A DNA stretch of 11,994 nucleotides from JAWLBW01 sp041687475 (GTDB lineage: Bacteria > J088 > JAWLBW01): positions 1 through 11,994 of the forward strand of contig JAWLBW010000128.1 of assembly GCA_041687475.1 (NCBI GenBank), read 5' to 3'. Position 1 is the first letter of the stretch. Each line of letters opens with the position of its first letter. A model generated the notes under the pieces. It was not told the origin of the DNA and ran no database searches. It saw only the letters and a list, made by a program, of their open reading frames with translations. Position numbers and translations under genes: made by a program. Positions 6,243 through 11,994 of the stretch are shown here, in pieces.

Positions 6243-7553
6243 TTAAAAAGCCGTGTCGATGAACGCTATCACGCTGTGTTCCTTGTAGGGATGCGTGGCG
6301 CGCAGGTGCATGGCGTCGTAGTTGGCCTCGAGCCCCAGCTTGAAGTTCCGCCGCCAGTACCAGCTGGCGTTGGCCGTGTAGACATGGGCGTCGATTTCGT
6401 GACGGCTGGCAATGATTCGGTTGAACAGACCGGTAAAGACCCAGCGTGACGAGGCTACCCAGCTGGCCGCGACAAAGCCGCCCTGCAAGGTGCCTTCGCG
6501 ATCTTCGGTATCGACGGAAACGAAGGCCGGATTCGAGTCTTCGCCCCACAGCCATTGGCCCCACACGCGGAAATCGCCCAGGGTAGCCTTGAAGTCGGGA
6601 CCGGCGCGCCACATGAAGTTCTGCCCTGCCGGCGCGCCCAGTTCGGTAGCCCGGGGCCCGAACAGCCCGGTATCGCCGTCGGGCGCCAGCTCCGATCCGT
6701 ACAGGCCGAAAACGCCCACCGACAACGGTCCGTAACCCGCTCCCAGGCGACCGTAGGTAATCCAGTTATCGTCGTTGTTGAAGACCGGATCGCGGCGGCC
6801 CAGGTATTGGCCGTCCGACGCCTCGGCCTCACCGATGCCGTTGCCGTTGGCGGCGCCGATCACCAGGTCGAACGGCTCGAGCCCGTACGTTACATTCGCG
6901 CCGCGCTGGTAGGTCAGGCGAAAGTTCGTGTCGCTCAAGGGCACGGTGTAAATCAGGTAATCCTGCCGGGTCAGACGCAGCTCACGGGGAAACATGAAGT
7001 CTGACAGCTGGTACTGACCGACCATGACGCCCAGCCCGTCGATGCCGAAGTTCTGCGCGTTGATCCAGGCATCTTCAACCGGCCCGGTGCCGCCGTACTC
7101 CGAGAGAAAGAAGTAGACGTAGTAGTTGAGGTACCTGGAAATCGGACCGCCCGAAATCAGCTTCACACCCCAGGGCGTCTGAAAGTCGACGCCGCGCGGA
7201 AGATCGGAACGCCGGGCGGCGTCACGTAGAAACTCGCGGTCGCGGTCGGTAAGCACGCGGGGCCGGTAACGCAGGTCGGCCTGCATGCGAATGGCCAGGG
7301 GCAAACTCTCGATGAGGGAGAGTTCGCTGTCGCCGGTTTCGATCTGGTTCGGAATCTCGCTGCCGCCGGGCATTCGGTATCCGTTTCCGGCAAATTCCTC
7401 GCCGAATTCATTCAATTCGGGGTAGGCCCAGTGGCACATCGAACAGCTGGCGTTCAGCTGCCGCGCGAAGGCCGGCACGGCCCAGGCATTCCGGGGAAGC
7501 AACACCGAGAGCGCTGCAAGGAAAACGAGACCAAAGAACAGGCGCTGACGCAT
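6243..7553 (-). CDS. Cyc2-like outer-membrane monohaem cytochrome-porin fusion
   Basis: 436 residues. It has a clear signal peptide (charged MRQR, hydrophobic 5-19, likely cleavage after AWA at 25). Directly after it comes one c-type haem site, C37-S-M-C40-H41, within FARQLNASCSMCHWAYPELN, then NEFGEEFAGNGYRM. This arrangement of FAR, CxxCH, P-x-LN-x-FG-x-x-F and NGY matches the N-terminus of the Cyc2 cytochrome-porin family. The rest alternates aromatic and hydrophobic residues with Gly/Asp/Asn turns, as in a large beta-barrel, and ends in Phe (IDTAF), the outer-membrane assembly signal. Expected role: electron transfer across the outer membrane, iron oxidation in characterised Cyc2 proteins; the substrate here is unknown. 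GGAG seven bases before the ATG supports the start. It is a single-gene unit, divergent from pepP, without other cytochromes in the window. A wider, uncharacterised haem-barrel family is the alternative. Confidence 0.75.
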   Translation of the reverse strand: MRQRLFFGLVFLAALSVLLPRNAWAVPAFARQLNASCSMCHWAYPELNEFGEEFAGNGYRMPGGSEIPNQIETGDSELSLIESLPLAIRMQADLRYRPRVLTDRDREFLRDAARRSDLPRGVDFQTPWGVKLISGGPISRYLNYYVYFFLSEYGGTGPVEDAWINAQNFGIDGLGVMVGQYQLSDFMFPRELRLTRQDYLIYTVPLSDTNFRLTYQRGANVTYGLEPFDLVIGAANGNGIGEAEASDGQYLGRRDPVFNNDDNWITYGRLGAGYGPLSVGVFGLYGSELAPDGDTGLFGPRATELGAPAGQNFMWRAGPDFKATLGDFRVWGQWLWGEDSNPAFVSVDTEDREGTLQGGFVAASWVASSRWVFTGLFNRIIASRHEIDAHVYTANASWYWRRNFKLGLEANYDAMHLRATHPYKEHSVIAFIDTAF

Positions 7554-7733
7554 ACAGTCGTCTCCACATCAAAGAGGGTGATACTCCCCGGGCTTTCAGG
7601 GTATACCGGTACCCAGTGTAGGGCAAAGCCGGTAAACCGTCTACCGAGTTCACTGCATTTATTTTTTACAGGGTAAATCTTAAGCCTTCCTTAAGAAGAC
7701 GTTCGTGCTGCACGCAATCCGGGTGCACGTCAG

Positions 7734-7756
7734 GCATGCCCGACAAGCGGGCATGC
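7734..7756. other. Perfect 9-bp hairpin
   Basis: GCATGCCCG-ACAAG-CGGGCATGC. It lies in the middle of a divergent intergenic region, so it is not a terminator for either neighbour. It may be a REP-like element. Confidence 0.6.
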
Positions 7757-7827
7757 GACGGCCGATTTCCATTGCACCCCGTTGATCTCCGGACACCCGG
7801 TTTGCCGTAATGACACGTGGGGCCGTA

Positions 7828-7904
7828 CTGCACGTCGTGTTGTACTGATTCCGCCGTCCAGAGCCTGTCCTGAACGCAGTGAAGGATCCGACGACCACCG
7901 TGCA
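7828..7904. repeat. Intergenic repeat cassette, right copy, with 27-bp insertion
   Basis: Same blocks as 6184-6230 (CTGCACGTCGTGTTGTACT at 7828-7846; TCCGACGACCACCGTGCA at 7887-7904), but separated by 40 instead of 10 bases. The extra 30 bases are a 27-bp element (7860-7886, starting AGAGCCTGTCCTGA and ending GTGAAGGA) plus a duplicated TCC (7857-7859 and 7887-7889). The element resembles the GAGCCTGTCCCGAG motif in the tandem array at 1765, 1929 and 2392. Confidence 0.75.
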
Positions 7905-7980
7905 ACCGGGTAACCGGTTTCCCTCTTACGTTTTACGTATCACGTTTCACGTATCACCCCCGTGCATCCGTGCTCCGCGT

Positions 7981-7986
7981 TATCAT
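7981..7986 (+). promoter_or_regulatory. Candidate -10 of pepP
   Basis: TATCAT ends seven bases before the ATG at 7993, so transcription from it would start at or next to the A of the start codon. No ribosome binding site is visible between them. Confidence 0.4.
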
Positions 7987-7992
7987 ATACGT

Positions 7993-9282
7993 ATGCACCA
8001 GAAAACCCGCGAACAGTTTCTCGCCCGCCTGCAGCCGGGCGTCGTCATCATTCCGGCCGCCCATGAGGCGACCCGCAGCAACGATACCGAATTTCCCTTC
8101 CGCCAGGATTCTGATTTTCAGTACCTGACCGGCTTTCCCGAGCCGGACGCCATCGCCGTACTGCGGCCGGGTCACGAAAAGCCGTACGTCCTGTTCGTGC
8201 GACCGAAAGATCGCGAGCGTGAGATCTGGACGGGTATTCGCGCCGGTGTCCACGGCGCCGTCGATGAGTACGGGGCCGATGAGGCTTACGAGCTGGGTGA
8301 ATGGGAGACGAAACTGCCCGAGCTGCTGCGCGGAAACCGGCGGGTGTACGTGAAGCTCGGTCACGATGCGGCCGTGGACGAAGCGGTCATTCGCACCATC
8401 GCCGATCTGCGGCGCCGCGGACGCCAGGGGGTCGAAGCCCCTTCGGAGGTCATCGATCCGGCGCCGATTCTCGCCGAGATGCGCCTCTTCAAGCGCGATG
8501 AGGAAGTGGGCATTCTCGCCAGGGCCTGCGATATTTCCGTCGAGGGGCACCTGGCGGCCATGCGGCAAACCCGCCCCGACATGAACGAATATGAAGTGCA
8601 GGCGCTCGTCGAATACGAATTCCGCAAACGGGGCGCAAGCGCGCCCGGCTACGGCACCATTGTGGCCGGCGGCGCCAACGCCACCATTCTGCACTATGTC
8701 GAAAACAACAGGCCCCTGCGCGACGGCGATCTCCTGCTCATCGACGCAGGCGCCGAGTTCGGCGCCTTCACCGGTGACATCACCCGCACCTTCCCCGTGG
8801 GGAAGAAGTTCGAGGGCGCGGCCCGCGACGTGTACCAGGTGGTGCTCGACGCCCAACATGCAGCCCTGAAGGCTTCAAAACCGGGGTCTACCCTGGATGA
8901 CGTTCACAACGCCGCCTGCCGGGCGCTTACGCAGGGTCTCGTCGAGCTCAAGGTGCTCGAAGGCGATGTCGAGGAATTACTGCGCGAGCACGCCTACCGG
9001 CCTTACTACATGCACCGCACCAGCCACTGGCTCGGCATGGACGTGCACGACGTGGGCGCCTATGTGCGCGACGGCGAAGTGCGTTCCCTGGAAGCGGGCA
9101 TGGCCTTCACCGTCGAGCCGGGGCTCTACTTTCACGGCGACACGGCGGCCCCGGCGCACTTTCACGGCATCGGCGTGCGCATCGAAGACAACGTGCTCAT
9201 TACCCCCGACGGCCACCGCAACCTGACGGCCGGCGTACCGACGGGTATTGCAGAGATTGAGGCGCTACGCGGGGAAGGTTGA
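7993..9282 (+). CDS. pepP: Xaa-Pro aminopeptidase P (M24B metallopeptidase)
   Basis: 429 residues, close to E. coli PepP (441). The N-terminal aminopeptidase-P domain (about 1-170) includes TEFPFRQDSDFQYLTGFPEP. The C-terminal pita-bread domain holds all five metal ligands of the M24 family: D251 (LIDAG), D262 (TGDITRTF), H345 (SHWLGMDVHDVG), E375 (FTVEPG) and E398 (RIEDN). It removes the N-terminal residue from peptides with Pro in second position, using two Mn2+ in the cytoplasm. The start is ATG 7993, where family similarity begins; the frame extends to 7879 only through repeat DNA. No Shine-Dalgarno is present, and a -10-like TATCAT sits where a leaderless transcript would need it. It stands alone on the plus strand and converges with nadE. 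Confidence 0.93.
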   Translation: MHQKTREQFLARLQPGVVIIPAAHEATRSNDTEFPFRQDSDFQYLTGFPEPDAIAVLRPGHEKPYVLFVRPKDREREIWTGIRAGVHGAVDEYGADEAYELGEWETKLPELLRGNRRVYVKLGHDAAVDEAVIRTIADLRRRGRQGVEAPSEVIDPAPILAEMRLFKRDEEVGILARACDISVEGHLAAMRQTRPDMNEYEVQALVEYEFRKRGASAPGYGTIVAGGANATILHYVENNRPLRDGDLLLIDAGAEFGAFTGDITRTFPVGKKFEGAARDVYQVVLDAQHAALKASKPGSTLDDVHNAACRALTQGLVELKVLEGDVEELLREHAYRPYYMHRTSHWLGMDVHDVGAYVRDGEVRSLEAGMAFTVEPGLYFHGDTAAPAHFHGIGVRIEDNVLITPDGHRNLTAGVPTGIAEIEALRGEG

Positions 9283-9351
9283 CCGTAAATACCGGTAAGG
9301 CCAGGCATTACCGTGGCCCTGCAGGGTTGCAATCGTCGCGGATTGTGGATT

Positions 9352-9380
9352 CGTGAAGTAAGCCGCAGGCTTACTTCACG
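9352..9380. terminator. 13-bp perfect hairpin overlapping the nadE stop codon, between convergent genes
   Basis: CGTGAAGTAAGCC, loop GCA, GGCTTACTTCACG. The right arm includes the nadE stop (9371-9373) and its last two codons. It serves both converging genes and lacks a T-tract on either side. Its central GCCGCAGGC word also occurs in the hairpin at 281-305. Confidence 0.6.
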
Positions 9381-11146
9381 TACCGATTGGTAATGGGAAG
9401 GCGGCGGTCGCGGCCGAAGGCGCGGTTGGTGATTTTGACGCCGGGGGCCGCCTGCCTGCGCTTGTACTCGCTGCGCGAGACCAGGCGCACGATCTTCTCG
9501 ACCACGGCCGCATCGAAGCCGCGCGCGACGATCTCCTCGACGCCTGCGTCATCTTCTATATATGCTTCCAGAATCGCGTCCAACACCTCGTAGGGCGGAA
9601 GCGAGTCCTGATCGGTCTGGTCGGCCCGAAGCTCGGCCGAAGGGGGTCGGGTAATCGTCGATTCGGGTATGACCGGCGACAAAGTGTTCCGATACCGCGA
9701 GAGGCTGAACACCCGGGTCTTGAACACATCCTTGAGCACGCTGAAGCCGCCGGCCATGTCGCCGTACAGGGTCGAATACCCGACGCTCACTTCGCTCTTG
9801 TTGCCCGTGGTGAGCACAAGCGGACCGAACTTGTTCGACACCGCCATGAGCAGCATGCCCCGGATGCGGGCCTGCAGGTTCTCTTCGGCCTCGTTCCAAT
9901 CGCGGTCGCCGAACAGGGGCTCGAGCGCATGCAGGTACGATTTGAACAGGGGCTCGATGGGCACCGTCTGGCAACGAATGCCGAGATTCTCGGCCAGCAG
10001 CATGGCGTCCGACTTCGTGCCCTCGCTCGAGAAACGGCTCGGCATGGTCAGCCCCCGCACCCGATCGGAACCGAGGGCGTCGACGGCAATGACCGCGGTC
10101 AGGGCAGAGTCGATGCCGCCGCTCAGGCCCAGAATGACGTCGTTGAAACCGTTCTTCTCGACATAATCGCGCAACCCCAGCACCAGGGCGTCGTAAATTT
10201 CGGCGTCTTCGGCCATGGGTTGGTCGGCTGAAACCGCTTCGGCAAGCGTAACCATCTTCCACTCGCCGCTGTCTTCGGCCGCAGGCTTGCCGAGCCCCGC
10301 AGGTTCGTCGAGGTCGAAGTGGGCGAGCTCGATGTCGCCGGCCGCGTGCACGGCCCACCGGCTCTTGCGACGGCGCGGGTCGTGCAGGCGGTTGCCGAGC
10401 ACGCTGTCGATGACGCAGTCGTACACCAGAACGCCCTCTTCGAACGCACGCGCTTCGACCAGCGTTCGGCCCCGGGCGTCGCAGATGAGGCTTCCCCCGT
10501 CGAAGACGAGTTCGTCCTGACCGCCCACCATGTTCACGAAGGCCAGCATGGCGTTGGAGTCGGCGGCCCGGGTTTCGAGCATGTCGCGACGGCGGGGGCG
10601 CTTTCCCCTTTCGAAGGGACTGGCCGAAAGGTTCACCAGCAGTTCGGCGTCGCCGTAAAGTGCCTGCCACGCGGGGGGACCGTCGGGGTACCAGATGTCT
10701 TCGCAGATGCTCACGCCGATGCAGGCGCCCTTCAGCCCGAGGGTTACGATTTCGTTTCCGCGCTGAAAATACCGCTCTTCGTCGAAAACGCCGTAGTTCG
10801 GCAGGAACTGTTTGCGCACCGACGTGACCAGCTCGCCGTCGTGCAGCACCGCGGCTGAATTATAGGGGTCGACATCGAGCTCGGGATAGCCGACGATGGC
10901 GGTAAGGCCGCGGGTGTGAGGAAGAATGGCCTCGAGTTCACGCCGGCAGTCGCGCAGAAAGCGAGGGGCAATGAGCAGATCTTCGGGAGGGTAGCCGGTC
11001 AACGCCAGTTCGGGAAACACGACCAGCTCGGCGCCCTGCGACCGGCTGAAGGCCAGCGCCTCGACAATCCGGCGCCTGTTTTCTTCAAGCGCGCCAACGA
11101 TGCTGTTCATCTGCACCAGCGCTACACGCAACGACCGCACACTCAT
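9371..11146 (-). CDS. nadE: Glutamine-dependent NAD+ synthetase
   Basis: 591 residues in two domains. The N-terminal nitrilase-type glutaminase (about 5-280) has its catalytic Glu-Lys-Cys: E46 (VVFPELALTGYPPEDLL), K112 (VRKQFLPNYG) and C148 (GVSICEDIWYP). The C-terminal synthetase (about 310-591) has the ATP PP-loop LGLSGGIDSALT (S342-S347) and the downstream LTTGNKSEVSVGYSTLYGD typical of NadE. It amidates deamido-NAD+ with ATP and ammonia channelled from glutamine, the last step of NAD+ synthesis, in the cytoplasm. The start at 11146 is where nitrilase similarity begins (VALVQMNSIVG), with TGAGG shortly upstream. It is a single gene, convergent with pepP and divergent from the Clp gene. A weak promoter may lie near 11200-11235 (TTGTAG-N18-CATTAT on the minus strand). 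Confidence 0.95.
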   Translation of the reverse strand: MSVRSLRVALVQMNSIVGALEENRRRIVEALAFSRSQGAELVVFPELALTGYPPEDLLIAPRFLRDCRRELEAILPHTRGLTAIVGYPELDVDPYNSAAVLHDGELVTSVRKQFLPNYGVFDEERYFQRGNEIVTLGLKGACIGVSICEDIWYPDGPPAWQALYGDAELLVNLSASPFERGKRPRRRDMLETRAADSNAMLAFVNMVGGQDELVFDGGSLICDARGRTLVEARAFEEGVLVYDCVIDSVLGNRLHDPRRRKSRWAVHAAGDIELAHFDLDEPAGLGKPAAEDSGEWKMVTLAEAVSADQPMAEDAEIYDALVLGLRDYVEKNGFNDVILGLSGGIDSALTAVIAVDALGSDRVRGLTMPSRFSSEGTKSDAMLLAENLGIRCQTVPIEPLFKSYLHALEPLFGDRDWNEAEENLQARIRGMLLMAVSNKFGPLVLTTGNKSEVSVGYSTLYGDMAGGFSVLKDVFKTRVFSLSRYRNTLSPVIPESTITRPPSAELRADQTDQDSLPPYEVLDAILEAYIEDDAGVEEIVARGFDAAVVEKIVRLVSRSEYKRRQAAPGVKITNRAFGRDRRLPITNRYVK

Positions 11147-11487
11147 GCAACCTCAGCCTATTCAAAGCTTTGGAGAAAAAAAACAAACACCGTACAGATG
11201 CGGTATTTGCATAATGGAAATCAGAGCTTATGTTCTACAAGGTAGCACGGGCCCGCGACCGGGGCACATGATTCGCCCGGTTTGTCGCCGGTGGTACTCC
11301 ACGGAGCCCGATGGGCAGTGTTAGGATGGAACCAGACAGTCTTCGAAAATGCATGTACCGACATGAACGGCGCGTCGGTGTTTCGAAGTCGTCCCATCTC
11401 CGGATAGTGTTTTCCAAAACATCGTTTTCAATCTTCGGGAGCGATAGGCAGGGCGTCCGGAGCGCGGTTCAGAAGGGGAAGGGACAC
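11147..11487. other. Divergent intergenic region between nadE and Clp gene
   Basis: I see no convincing gene. It has an A-run near 11175-11185 and a palindrome TGTTTT-CC-AAAACA at 11408-11421. The open frames here (such as 11311-11625 on plus) have poor composition and run through the Clp promoter and start. Confidence 0.5.
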
Positions 11488-11489
11488 GT

Positions 11490-11516
11490 CCACCAAAGGT
11501 GGCCGTATGCTATAAT
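11490..11516 (+). promoter_or_regulatory. Extended -10 promoter with inverted repeat in the spacer, upstream of the Clp gene
   Basis: TGCTATAAT holds a perfect -10 (11511-11516) with the extended TGn element. A clear -35 is absent, as is common with extended -10 promoters. CCACC-AAA-GGTGG (11490-11502) sits just upstream of the -10, a position where a bound repressor or activator would act. The predicted start is near 11523, giving a leader of about 95 nt before the Clp start. Confidence 0.65.
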
Positions 11517-11534
11517 GCCAGTTACGGAGTCTTC

Positions 11535-11600
11535 ATGGAAAACGGCCTGGGCAGAGTGCCGTTTCCGCATCCGTACCGCGGTGGTTCGCGGGTGTCGTAA
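11535..11600 (+). CDS. Possible 21-residue leader ORF upstream of the Clp gene
   Basis: ATG 11535 to TAA 11598-11600 encodes 21 residues (begins MENGLGRVPFPHPYRGG). GGAG (11526-11529) lies five bases before the ATG, a better ribosome binding site than that of the Clp gene. It sits wholly in the predicted leader and stops 17 bases before the Clp ATG. A hairpin (11537-11566, GGAAAACGGC with GCCGTTTCC, one bulge) overlaps its first codons. It could be a regulatory uORF or chance. Confidence 0.3.
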   Translation: MENGLGRVPFPHPYRGGSRVS

Positions 11601-11617
11601 GGCTCAGCGGGGTCAGC

Positions 11618-11994
11618 ATGATTGATTTAGCGCACTATCGGGACAGGTTGAGCGAAAAGGCCCAGGAGCTCATTGCTTACGCCATTGAAGAGAGTCAGCG
11701 GCGGCAGCATTACTACCTGGGGGTCGAGCATCTCTTTCTGTCCGTCATCAAAGTCGAAAACCAATTCTACAAAGAAGTGATGTATGAGTTGGGGGTCGAT
11801 CCGAACGCGGTCGTATCCCTGCTCAAGGAAGCGCTGAGCGTCTCGAAACAGTATCTCGGCGGCGGCATGAAGATTCCGACCGCCACCCGCAACCTGCTTC
11901 AGGCCTCGTGGGGCCGGGCGCAGAACACCGGGCGCCAGCTCATTTCAACCACCGACATCTTCGCCGCCATCTTCATGGTCGACGACAGCGTGCC
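11618..11994 (+). CDS. Clp/Hsp100 ATPase, N-terminal domain (3' end outside window)
   Basis: 125 codons are visible before the window ends. They form a Clp N-domain, which contains two similar four-helix repeats. The first is at about 11-46 (LSEKAQELIAYAIEESQRRQ, then HYYLGVEHLFLSVI). The second is at about 86-125 (PTATRNLLQASWGRAQNTGR, then STTDIFAAIFM). This domain recruits substrates or adaptors to ClpA, ClpB or ClpC unfoldases. The AAA+ modules lie outside, so the subtype cannot be assigned, and a stand-alone N-domain protein is not excluded. The start has GGGGT upstream as a weak ribosome binding site. Expression appears to come from the extended -10 promoter at 11511, possibly with leader control. 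Confidence 0.82.
   Translation, partial: MIDLAHYRDRLSEKAQELIAYAIEESQRRQHYYLGVEHLFLSVIKVENQFYKEVMYELGVDPNAVVSLLKEALSVSKQYLGGGMKIPTATRNLLQASWGRAQNTGRQLISTTDIFAAIFMVDDSV

Larger units (their letters stand above)
7554..7992. other. Divergent intergenic region between cytochrome-porin and pepP
   Basis: No gene is seen. Near the porin start are GGGTA-TACCGG-TACCC (7599-7614) and an AT-rich patch (about 7655-7682) that may hold its promoter; no confident -35/-10 pair is visible on the minus strand. Then come the hairpin at 7734-7756, the repeat cassette with its insertion (7828-7904), and the word repeat at 7939-7957 that also occurs inverted at 1687-1705. Confidence 0.6.

Noticed and set aside
7879..7992. 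N-terminal extension of pepP to ATG 7879
   Set aside because: It would translate the dispersed repeat words (CACGTATCAC type), and aminopeptidase P similarity begins at 7993.
11311..11625. 104-codon plus-strand frame upstream of the Clp gene
   Set aside because: Poor composition. It crosses the TATAAT promoter and overlaps the Clp start in another frame.

Overview
The window comes from a GC-rich bacterium whose genes strongly prefer G or C at third codon positions. It must have an outer membrane, because the 6243-7553 gene encodes an exported haem protein with a beta-barrel ending in Phe. I cannot place the phylum from sequence alone. Two 100-base runs of N show this is a scaffolded draft assembly. 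No tRNA, rRNA, CRISPR array or transposase is visible.

Layout, left to right. The window opens with the 3' end of an unrecognised plus-strand gene (3-161). On the minus strand follows a probable two-gene unit: a 51-residue small protein (1195-1350) and a DnaQ-type exonuclease fused to a WYL-like tail (306-1094), read from a good sigma70-type promoter (1509-1537). Next is an array of ~164-bp tandem repeats (1541-2431), broken by both assembly gaps, and then a word-repeat intergenic stretch. A plus-strand operon (2867-5569) has overlapping genes: a FadR-like regulator with two TGGTnnnACCA operators at its start, a small gluconate-dehydrogenase-subunit-3-like protein, and a GMC flavoprotein with a Cys cluster. 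The likely job is oxidation of a long-chain alcohol or related substrate under acyl-CoA-responsive control; that is inference.

A repeat-rich gap (5570-6242) holds two 94-bp direct repeats. It separates this operon from a minus-strand Cyc2-like monohaem cytochrome-porin fusion (6243-7553), itself bracketed by copies of an intergenic repeat cassette. One of these cassettes carries a 27-bp insertion flanked by TCC. Divergent from the porin is pepP (Xaa-Pro aminopeptidase P, 7993-9282). Converging on pepP is glutamine-dependent NAD+ synthetase (nadE, 9371-11146). The window ends in the N-terminal domain of a Clp/Hsp100 ATPase (from 11618), preceded by an extended -10 promoter, an inverted repeat in the promoter spacer and a possible 21-codon leader ORF.

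Two themes run through the window. Intergenic DNA is built from recurring short words (TGCACGG, TTCCGCG, GGCCAATGG and CACGTATCAC types) and hairpins. Three genes end in a hairpin that touches or overlaps the stop codon. The most interesting items are the cytochrome-porin, the exonuclease-WYL fusion, the FadR/GMC operon with paired operators, and the evidence for a small mobile-like repeat.
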